From assembly GCF_009730915.1 (NCBI RefSeq), contig NC_052487.1:3683928-3747927 (forward strand): 64,000 nucleotides of DNA. The letters are read 5' to 3'. This DNA is from Dioscorea cayenensis subsp. rotundata (lineage: Eukaryota; Streptophyta; Magnoliopsida; Dioscoreales; Dioscoreaceae). The position numbers and the translations under genes are program-made. The notes beneath the pieces were generated by a model. That model did not search any database. It was not told the origin of the DNA and worked only from the letters and a program-made list of their open reading frames with translations. Of this stretch, positions 24,301-36,300 are shown in pieces; position 1 is the stretch's first letter, and each line of letters begins with the position of its first letter.

Positions 24301-27300
24301 AGATTGGAAAAATGATTTTATTTTATTGCTCCTTGTGACAATAAGTGCCACAGTTGCCTTGGAGCATTCAATAAGTATATTTGGAAATGAAGGAAATTGA
24401 CAATGATGTGGTTGTATTACGAAGGAGTAACATATGTTCAGTTCAACTTTGTGATCATTTGCATTAGTATGCTTTTTGATCTTTATCCCCACTTGTCCAA
24501 TTTCTTGTTGTTTAACTCTTGAATATCTGTAATAAGCATCGAGAATTTCAATGTGAACTGTTCCTTGTCATGGCAGGTTGGTGACCAGCATAGAGGGTAC
24601 CTCTTGGAGATTATGCTCACAAAGCTTCGCTATGCTGCTGGAGAAGGAAACACTGAATCATCTAGTGAGAGAGTTCAGACAGTAGCAATAAAAGCTGACC
24701 CAGCTCGTGGTTTGCAAATTATTGGAATGAGCGCAACCATGCCAAACGTAGCAGCTGTAGCTGATTGGCTTCAGGTAGGCCTTGGTGGCTTTGCGAATGC
24801 TCTTCATCAGCCTTGTGTTGCTTTACGCTACAATACTTTATCACTTACTTTTCATAACTTGGGATTGCTTAATCTCCTTCCTTCTTTCTTTAACCCAGTA
24901 AATTTGTTTGTATCGTTGTTATTCATTTTACATGTTTACATCACCTTCTTTTGTTTCAAGCCATTCTTGTGTTTGGCTATCGCAAATTGTCTAATCCTGT
25001 TAGGAAATTTTCTATATTGTTTGTGAAATTATCACATTTCCATCGTAGCTTTTTTGATTTGTGTGACAGTCATCATCTTAAAGTGGCTATTTAACTTTCT
25101 AATCAGAATTGGATGGCATCCTTTTTCTGGCAATGTTCTGAATAATATATGGCAATGTTCTGAACTTTTTCTTCTTTCTTTCTTTTTCCCCTTTCAAGGA
25201 TACCATCACAAATGCTCCTATGTGAAGGGGTCATTGTTTTGTCTCCTGTCTCCTCTTCTTCTTCTTCTTTCTTTTTTTGTTTTTCCTTCAAGGATACCAT
25301 CTCAAATCTTCCTATGTGATGGTCACGGCTCATTGTTTGTCTCCTGCCTCTTTCCTAGTTAATGGTTGGGAATAATCAATCTCCTCATTTATTTATACAG
25401 GCAGCACTTTACCAGACTGATTTCCGACCTGTTCCTTTGGAGGAATATATCAAAGTTGGCAATACTATTTTTGACAAAAAATTGGATGTTGTTAGGGTTT
25501 TACCAAAGACTTCTGATTTTGGTGGTAAAGACCCAGACCATATTGTTGAACTATGCAATGAGGTGAGTTGGTGATTTTTTTTCTGTTGGGCTATTATTAT
25601 TAGGTTTTTGGCTATCTTAGTTAAATAACTTACTTTGTTTTATTGATGGTGCTTTTGTGTTGACATAGGTTGTTCAAGAAGGTCATTCAGTGCTTCTGTT
25701 CTGTTCTAGCAGGAAAGGATGTGAAACCACGGCTAGACATGTTTCCAAGTTTCTGAAAAAATTTTCTGTTGCTACGCGAGAAGTTTGTGAATTTAATGAC
25801 ACATCGTCTGCTATTGAGGCCTTGAGGAATTGTCCTGCAGGGTTGGACCCAGTGTTGGAGGAAACAATACCTTCTGGTGTTGGCTACCATCATGCTGGCC
25901 TGACGGTAATGACTGTTTTTATCCTTGTTGGTGTCCTTATATTTTGTTTGATCGGTTGTTTTACTGTAGATGTTTGATTTTGATCTTATACAAATTGCCT
26001 TTGTCTCATTGAGCACATTTTTGTAAGTATTCTTGGCAAATATCCTTAAACGCCCATTTGCTATATATCCTTTCATCAGAGCACTGATAATTTGTTTTCA
26101 GATAAATGAGGGTGACAAATCATGGGTATTCTGAGTAAGGTTTGATGCCAAATGATGTAGGGATTCTCCTATGCTCATACTTAGAAGATTTATGATTTGA
26201 CTATTTGTTGTTCCCATGCAAATACTTCTTAAGTTCCTAGGGCTGTTTTTCCTGATTTATATCTGGATTATTATGTCATCCGTGCCTTATTATATAAGAT
26301 CATGTCACAGCTGGTATTATTTTTCACATACTTGTCTCTCAACATTCTCTTCTTATATCTTATATTGCATTTTTTTTTTTTGTTGGTAATTAATGTATTT
26401 GGCTTGCAGTCATACACCATCAACCTATTTGGTTAATTCACATTCTTCCTAATACGACGTGGTTTTTCTGGCAAATGTGTTACAGGTTGAGGAAAGAGAG
26501 ATTGTTGAAACCTGTTACCGTAAAGGGCTGGTGCGTGTGCTGACAGCTACTTCAACTTTAGCTGCTGGAGTAAATCTGCCAGCTAGGAGGGTGATATTTA
26601 GGCAACCAAGAGTTGGTCGAGATTTTCTTGATGGGACAAGATATAGACAGATGGCTGGGTCGGGTGCAGGCGTAACTGGAATAGACACCAAAGGAGAGAG
26701 TGTAAGCTATTCTCTTCAATTTTATTTTCTCTTACCTTCCAGACACTTGTCATTTATGTCTTGTTTTCTCCCTACCAGATACTTGTTTGCAAGCCTGACG
26801 AGTTGAAAAAAGTCTCTGCTATACTCAATGACAGCTGCCCACCACTGCAGTCTTGCCTCTCTGAAGATAAAAATGGGATGATTCATGCTATATTGGAGGT
26901 TGTTGCTGGTGTTATTGTTCAAACAGCAAGCGATATTCATCGATATGTTAGATGCACTCTTCTTAATTCTACAAAACCATTCCAAGATGTTGTGAAATCT
27001 GCCCAGGATTCCCTACGATGGTTATGTCATAACAAATTTCTTGAATGGAATGAAGAAACTAGGTTATATAGTACAACACCTCTTGGTCAGGCAGCTTTTG
27101 GCAGTTCTCTGAGCCCGGAAGAATCACTTGTAGGATTGTGCTACTTGTCCATAATTTGCTAGCCTTTTTACTCTTTAACATTACTTTAATTTAGATTGAT
27201 GTCATTTCTGCCTCAGGTTGTGCTAGAGGATCTTTTAAGAGCAAGGGAAGGTTTTGTTCTTGCATCTGATTTACATCTAGTTTACTTGGTCACACCTATC

Positions 27301-30300
27301 AATGTTGATATTGAGCCAGATTGGGAATTATATTATGAAAGATTTATGGAATTATCAGCTATTGATCAGGTAAAGAAAATCTCTACATTGAAGAGCAAAA
27401 AATTCACTATCTACATATGAAATTATTTAATGCTTTAAATATTGGTGGTTTGCAAGAATGGAGTGTGGTACCAGATCACTGTGAATTGTGCTATTTGATT
27501 GGTTTCAGTAGCTGCTATTTGTTTGTCAGTACTGCATCATCATACTTCTTTTGAATAATGTGTGACATACAGTCGGTTGGCAATCGGGTGGGAGTAGCAG
27601 AACCTTTTCTCATGCGCATGGCTCATGGTGCTCCTGTTCCTGGTCAGAACTGGGTGAGAGGGAAAAAGAATGGGCCTTACAGCAGACTGCAAAAACGAGA
27701 TGTGCCCAATAACAAGATCCTGCTTTCTAGTGAACAAACCCTTCGTGTGGCTAAACGCTTTTATGTTGCTCTGATGTTGTCAAGACTTGTACAGGTAAAT
27801 GTCAAACCAAACAAATCCCCCTCCTCCCTTTTTAATTTAGCTTTATACTTGACCTAGTATTTAGCTTTGGGGTTATTGATCACTAAATAATATCAAATCC
27901 ATCACAGGAAGCTCCTGTTGCTGATGTTTGTGAGGCCTTCAAAGTTGCTAGAGGCACTATTCAGGGCTTACAAGAAAATGCTGGCAGGTTTGCTTCAATG
28001 GTATCTCTCTTTTCTGGGAGACTTGGATGGCATGACCTCGAAGGTCTCGTTGCTAAGTTCCAAAATCGAGTTTCATTTGGTGTGAGAGCTGAGATTGTGG
28101 AACTTACTAACATTCCATATGTCAAGGTAAAATGACTGCTGAGTTTTACAAGAGTTTGAAGCAAGAATCATGTTGAACCATCTTAATTACCACTTCATGT
28201 ATTTTAGGGCTCACGAGCTAGAGCTCTTTATAAAGCTGGTTTGCGGACTCCTCTTGCTATTGCTGAAGCTTCGGTTCCTGACATTGTTAAAGCACTTTTT
28301 GAGTATTCTTCATGGACAGAGGGTAACTACTCTTCATATAATTCAAAATTTTTTGCTTAATCAATCCTTAAATCAAGATGGTGTTTACTTGGTCTTGATG
28401 TGTCCTTTCCTGTTACTTTGCTGCTTGTATTTATTGTGGATTTCTTTTTATTCACTCATTTCCTGTATTCAATGTACTCTCTCTCCCTCCCTCTAATTTA
28501 TGTTGTTAGACCATCTTCCTCATGCTATGCTTTACCATATTTTGCCATTTAGTCTTTTCTTCTTCATGCCTTCAACTTCCTGTCAAAAGTGACATGATAT
28601 CATATTGATCTCACAGTTAGTTTGCGTTGAATGAGGTTACAGTACTGAACTTTTTCCATGATTAATTTTTTTCTAGAAAATTCAGCTCTCCGACGGGTGC
28701 AGCTGGGAGCTGCCAAAAAGATTAAAAAAATGCCGCGACGTGAAAGTTGTCCTTGATCAAGCAGAGGAAGCTAGACTTGCTGCTTTCTCTACTTTCAAAT
28801 CACTTGGGATTCATATGCCTCAATTTTCTCGCCCTTTTCCTCCCATTAAAGCTGAGGGACTCTGCCAGTAGAGGAGCCAGCATGGGCTCTTCTGATGAAG
28901 ATGCTATTTCTTGTGCTGATATTAGAGAACTCACAAAAAAATAGTCATGTTTCCATCCAACAATCTGGCATTGATAGAAGTTTGTTGTGTGGGTGATTTC
29001 TGTCAAGCAGTAATGGGAAACAACTTGAACAACCATACTGATGATGCCTGTCAGGTTATTACAGGAAACCATTTGAACAACCATACTGATGATGCTTGTC
29101 AAGCAATTATGGGAAACAATTTAATTGAGCATACTGCTAAGATTGATGCCAAGGAAGTGAGGTCAACCAGAGCAATGGATAATGACCATAAGAATGCTAA
29201 TGCTCAGCTAGTCAGAGAGGTTTTGCTCTCCAACTGTTGGTCCTACTCATGCATTTGATGCAATGGATATAAAAGTATCTCTTGCATCTTCCTTTCCAGT
29301 GTTAAATGAAGGTTCTACTTCTGGAGTAGATGTAACTGAGGCTGGTAACATGGGAGGACATGTTGAGGGGTGTAAGTGTTCCCAGCTGTCATAGAAGCAA
29401 CCTTTCTGACAAAGGACCAATTAGCATGAGCAATTTTCAAGGTGGATTTGATTTCTTTTTGGACAAATGGGATGCAGTGAAGGAGTTTTATTTTGATGTT
29501 CACTTCACCAAGCACCTGGAATTGAGCTCTTGTGTCCAATTTGAGGTTTTTGGACTTGCCATTTGCTGGAAAAATTCACCAGTGTATTATATCAATCTCA
29601 CAAAGGATTTGGTAGCTTCCGGAAAACAAAATAAATGCCTTACAGGGAGTTTAGCTGATGATGCAACCAATGGTCTAGCAATCAATGATATGTGGGAGCT
29701 TGCTAGATGTAGATGGAACAAGATAGCTAAGATCATGCAACAGAATGGTGTGAGGAAAACTACATGGAATTTGAAAGTCCAGATTCAGGTCCTCAAAATT
29801 CCGAGCATCTCTATTCAGAGATTCGGGAGGTTATATCATGACCACAAAGACATTGATGGCATTGAAGTGTTGTGTGGTTCATATTTATTGCTGCCATCAA
29901 TATCAGTCTGTGATGGAATTGATATGTGCCTCATATCATGGATTCTTTGGCCTGATGAAGAAAGCAAATCCAATCAAAGTCTCGAAAAGGTATTTGGAAA
30001 CTTTTTGTTTGTTTTGCTGTCTTCTTGTTTAATTGTGGTGAAGTAGATATTACTTTTTCTTTTTTCTCATATTCACGTAAAATGATAAGGAGCATTTTGA
30101 GTCATCTGGGATTCTTCTATTGTATCACCATTAAAATAATTCTCATTGATGTAGCTAGTAAAAAAACGAATGTCTAGCGAGGCAGCAGCAGCCGCTAATC
30201 GTGATAGTAGATGGAAAAATCAGATGCATAAAGCTGCACATAATGGCTGTTGTCCCGGCGAGTTGCTCAAACAAGAGCTCTAGATTCTGTTTTTGTGGAA

Positions 30301-33300
30301 ACTGCTTGCTTCTGAAAAATCTTGTGGAGGCACTTACCAATATTGAGACCCCTTTGGTTTAGTTCTTTTTGTTGTTTATTTTGTAAGAATTTCATTTTTG
30401 TAACTGCTGAATTAGCTATTTGGTTGCTATTGTGTTTTGTAAATGATAAACTTGTTGAAGTTTCCCTCTGTTCTAATTCTCTAGTGCACATGTTTTAGGT
30501 TAAAGTCCTTGCAGATATGGGAGCTTTGGGGCATAGGCATTGACATGGAAGCTATGCCTTCATGCTAGGCACATCTTGGTTAGGAAGCTTAAGGAACTTG
30601 AAGCAGAAGCTTACAGTCTTGCTGGCATCCGTTTCTCACTTAGCACAGCTGCAGACATTGCAAAATGTACTTTACAGACACTTGAAATTGCCACTACCTG
30701 AAGGGTTGTAATATAGGGAAAACAACACCCTATACGCGGATAAAGCGTTCCTTGGATCTTTTTAAAGGTGAATAAGTTTTCCTCCATTTTTGCAGTCTTA
30801 GTAACTGGTATCACTTTACTTGCTAGAACTTCTCTAATAGTGTTTTTCTGTTTTATGAATGTTGCTACTTATTGTTGATTGTGTGGAAGCTTACAATTTT
30901 TCTATCTTTTCTTTCCCAACTTCTTCTTTTATATTTATTAGCTCTTTTCGAGAGCAGATATTGAGAGTTTATGAATATTCTTTTCATACATGGCAAATTT
31001 CTAAATTACATGAACTTTAGGCTGCTCCCTGTTGCTATTCTAGATAATGTATGCTTGGCACACGGTGTGGATAGGTTTGCTGCTTGTGTTATTTGTTACT
31101 TTGATGGGCATCATTCATAGCTGGAACATGACATATGCTAATTTTTAGTTCTTTTCACCATTTAGAGACTTTTTTGTCCATTGAAGATTGAAACTTGGTC
31201 CTCTATGCAGGATTATTATATGCTACTTAATGTTGTATGGAGCTATTTTTACTTAAGAGTTCTTGCAGAAGATTGTCCATTCAGATTGCAGTAGAATTAA
31301 TTTGAAAATTTTCTTTCATCTTGTTTTACATTGTCATTATATCACAGGTTAAGATTGTTATTGCTTTATTTTTAGTTGAGAGTTATGTGAGAAGATTGTT
31401 TATTAGATTTGCAGCATAAATGTCTAATTAGTTTGAAACTTCTCTTTGCTGTTGATTTACATTTCCACTATATTATAGGGTTAAAAATTGTTATGACTGT
31501 ATTTTTTTAGTTGAGCATTCTCAATTCTGTGAAAAGATTGTTCATTAGGATTGTGGTAGAATTAATTTTAATTTTCTCTTTCATCTTGATTTACATTTTC
31601 ATTATATTATGGCTTATATTGTTATTGCTGTATTTTCTTGGCCTATAAATCCATTTTTGAAGGGTTGAAACTTGTTGGTGATATTTTGGGCATCCAGATG
31701 GAAAGATGTAAGCAAAATGTAGAATCATCAATAATTTGGCAGGAAATGTTAGTGGATCTGTGAAGTTAATATCAAAATAATTCTTTGTTTAGACACATGC
31801 ATCTTCATTGATTTGTGAGTTTGTGATATGTCATGTTATAAATATGCTAGGGTTTATGTATTAATGGTTTGCTGAACTTTTTGTGCTATTGTGCTGCTTA
31901 GGAATCAACATCCTATTATTTCAGTGATTAAAGAGCACCGAACCTTGGCAAAACTTTTGAATAGCACGCTGGGATCAATTTGTTCACGAGCTCGCTTGTG
32001 TATGAAATCCCATAGGTATACTATACAGGGGCACTGGCTTCAAACATCGACTGCTACTGGACGTCTTTCTATGGAGGAACCAAATCTTCAGGTTTCTGTT
32101 TTGTTCTTTTACAATAGGTCTTTTTCTCCAACTGTCTTTATCTGGCTAAATTCAACCCTCTTCATATTTGCAGTGTGTTGAACATGTGGTCTTCTTTAGA
32201 AGTTATCAATCTGATGAACACGAGAAAATTCCTCCAGAGATCAATTGTGATCATATTAATGCTCGTGATTTCTTTATTCCCACTCAAGTAATTCTTGCGT
32301 TGTTTCTTACTTATGTATGTTTATATATTACATAGAATGCATTCTAACTGGAATTAAATTCAGGACAACTGGTTGCTGCTACTCTGCTGACTACTCTCAA
32401 ATTGAACTGAGACTGATGGCTCATTTTTCCCAAAGATTCTTCACTGAGTCGATGTTCTTAGTAAGCCAGATGGAATGTTTTTATTATATGATAGCATCTA
32501 GGTGGACCAGTAAACAGGGAATGCATGGTTAGTTCTCAGGAGAGAGATCAGGCAGAAAAGACTGGTGCTGGCATCTTGTATGGATTGGGCGCTAACACTC
32601 TTGCAGAACAACTGGAATGCAGCTCAGAAGAAGCTGCAGAAAAAATTAAAAGCTTCAAGGTTTCTTTTCCTGGAGTGTCCTCTTGGCTTCAAAGAAGTTG
32701 TTGCCTCTTGCCGCCACAAGGGGTCAGTTTCCTTTGACTTAGTTTTTGCACACAATAATAATGCTAAACTAGTTTGTCCTGTATATGTAATTTAATTTTC
32801 TTGAAATTAGATAATAAAATAGTAAGCATGAAATTCATGAGAAAATTCTTTTATTTCATGATTGCTGTTGTAAGTGTATGGGTCGCCAAGTAGTAGTAGA
32901 TAAGTATCGTTCCCACAAGCACTGTGACGTCAATTACTAATTTTTTGCAACTAGAGGTTATTCAGATACATCCAAATATGGATAGAGAAAATGAATAGAA
33001 CTAAATGTAATTAAAACTAAAGCTAATAAACTATGGCTAGCAATGGCAAGGAGGGAAAACTTTAGAATTCAAGGGCTTCTAGGATTAGGGTATCACAAGA
33101 TTTTAGGCAGTCTTCTTCTCTATTATGCTTAATTATTTGAAGGTCGTTTATCTTAAGGTGTTCGCTATTTCCTTTTAGAATATAGTGAGGTATCCGATTT
33201 AGATCAATTTTTTTATTTTTGTGCTTATTAAATCTAATTAGGCCCTTTAAGCTTCATGATAGCTATTAATCCTCAAGAAATCTTGATCTAGGGTTTCATG

Positions 33301-36300
33301 CTTAATCCTAAGATTTTTAAGACCGCAGTTCATCTTTAAGTCCTTCCTTTGGTGTTTAGGATCATGCAAATATGGGATCCATCACATTCACAAGCATTAA
33401 GTATCCCAGGATTAAATTAAACAGAATTTAAACATTAAATAGAGAGAGAAATCAATACAAAGTCTTTGTTCATCAAGGGCTCATCCTGTTTGATTCACAA
33501 GCCATAATATTCAAATTAAAAATCAATCTAAACATGGGACAATTGAAGAAAATGTAAAGAATAGAAAACTTTTGATTCTTTGATGGATCTATGCTTGATC
33601 TTCATTTTCTCTCTCCTTTTGATGATCTTTAAGAAACAGGAATTGTGTATTTCTTTATATTTGATTAGTCAGTCCCACTTTGGTTCCATGAACACCTGCT
33701 GGCTGCATTGCATGTTTATTTCTACTTCAACTTCTAACAAATGAAATATATCTTTTTACACTGCTCTTTGGAAAAATAATTGCGAGGGCAATTTTATTCA
33801 ACTGCCTTGTGGAATTTAATTGTCAGTGTGTCGTAATCCTATTATTTTTTGTGTTTTTTTTTCTTAATTGAGTTAGTGACTCCTCATATTCAAAGTGTAA
33901 TTTGCAAGTATTAAATAGGCAAACAAGAGGTTTGAATACACGAGCAGGTCCAAGTCCGAATTGTAGCCCTGGTGCATTCTTTGGATTGTTTAGGCTTGTG
34001 CAAATTTGTGATTTATTCTGTTTATAGTTTAAATCTAAATTCTGTAACTAACATCTATTCATTATAAGTCTTGCTATTGGGGCCAATAGCACCTTAACCT
34101 GTTCTTTAGAAAGTTTGACTTGGTTAGCAATTTCAATGGCTTAATTAGATTAGTGAAATGTATTTGTCTTGAATCAGGGTTTAATTGGCATGACCTGGGT
34201 TATCCCTGGCTAATTTGACATCCAAATTCAACCTTGGTGCTCTCAGAAGTTAGTGATGTAGCAAGGTTGGCACCTAAAACAAGTTCTTATTTTTGTGAAG
34301 AAACTTAACAGGAAGAATTATTAGTATATATTTTTTTTAATCTAATAAAAAGTTATTGGAATAGCTTCTGTGTTTGTATCAGTTAGCTTTAGTAGTTATT
34401 TCTCTTACAAGAATAGCATTGCTGATCTCGATTGTTTTTGGCTATTTGTTGACCATCTCTGTGAACTACTTACATATAGGGAAGGGTCACTATTATTTCA
34501 CAAATTGTCAAGTTTGTACAGTCTTAAATAACTTGGTAGATATTTATGTTTGATTTATTTGTTTATTTATTTATTTCGAATTGAGATTTGAAAAAGATTT
34601 TATTTTGGTTTTTGCATTTTTTTCCTTATACATTGACCAAGAGATACTATGTGTGAAATTTTCTAAATATATTTTTTTGGGAAATGTATAAAAACCATCG
34701 CTATTTTCAACTTTTTGCAAAAAATAAGGGACATAGTTTATTCTATGATGTGTGGTTTCGTAGATTTACAAAAAGAGGAAAAACCGCCACCAAGACATTA
34801 ACTCATATCGGTAAAATCGGCATTTCATTTAAAAATTGACTTATATGACATAATAACATATATATATATATATATTTAAGTTTGTTAATCTCTCTCAAAA
34901 TTTCACTTAACAAAAAAAACTATTATCCCAAAAATCAAACAAAATCATGTTGAAAAATCTTGTTTTTTATGTCATGTGGTTGTTTTTTACTTGAATGGAC
35001 GATTTTACCCTGTCAAAAAAGAAAAAGTTTATACCGTCAACGGTTTTTCTTTTTTTCAAGCATGGAAAACCACACGTCATAAAATTTGGGAAAAAAAACT
35101 TCAATCTTTATTTTGCAAAAGTCAAAAACTACGGGGTTTTTTTTTATATTTACTTTTCCCTTTTTTTTTTTTTAATGATGTTATAAGAAATAATTTCCTA
35201 TATTTCTGTAGACACTATACTGACTTCTCCAACTAGTTAGAAAAATGAGAAAGCACACCTAGTTATACTTTTGAACTGTTAATCATGGAGGGCAAGGTTT
35301 GTTACCTTCTCAATAAAACTTTTCTTTGTCGCTAGTTTGGTGATTTTTTCTTTTATGCTTGCCTGATGCCACTGTTCAAACTATTCCACAAATGAGCTTG
35401 ATGAAAATATTTGGTTATTATTCATCACCAGTATGTGAGTTATCATAAGCCTTTATTGGAATACGCCTTTTTTCTAAAGAAGCGTGCTCCAACTCTTTGA
35501 AATTCGCACTTCATTTGTATGTTATTGTGAAAATGAACTTTGCTATAGATTTTTCTTATCTCTCATAATTAATTGATATTTGCTTTGGTGATAGTTTGTA
35601 TAAACTTTTGTTAGTCTTACTTGGCAAGCAGGTATGTGGAAACCTTGAAGGGAAGAAAAACGGTTTTTAGTCTAAAAATAAAGACCGGAAATAATAAAGA
35701 GAGAGCAAAAGCACAAAGACAAGCTGTAAATTCTTTGTGTCAGGTAAGAGGTTGTCAACTGGTAGTTATGTAGCCTGTGGCTTCCCTTATTCTAAAGCAA
35801 TTCCTTTTTCTTTCTCATAGGGATCTGCTGCTGACATAATCAAGATTGCAATGATAAATATTCACTCTGTTATTTCTGAAGGGATATGGAGGGCTCGTAA
35901 TCTGATTAATGGGAGCTTCAACCAACTTCCCCATGCTTAAAAGGCAATTGCCGAATCATTTTGCAGGTCAATATCATTAGATACGCCTTTTTTTTTTATC
36001 ACTGTACATTATGTACCTAGACTCCTGAATGCAATAGATTGGTTTCATGCCCAAATATTAAACTAAAATTTTCAGTATTTGGACAACATGTAAACTATAT
36101 ACATTTATCAATAACAAACATGCCACTATTAATCACTTAAACTGGTCTTCACTCTTGATTATGTGTGCTGCCATCGAAGATCACTGATGCTAGCCCTCAA
36201 CTTTCCTTTTCATGATGGTTTTTTTTTTCATGAAGTTTGTTCTAGACTAATTTTGTGAAAACCAGATCGGTGTCCACCCAGAAAGGTGCTCGGTTTGGTT

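Noticed and set aside
29001-29144. CRISPR-like or satellite interpretation of the 48-bp repeat
   Set aside because: There are no spacers, it lies in a plant coding exon, and it keeps the reading frame.
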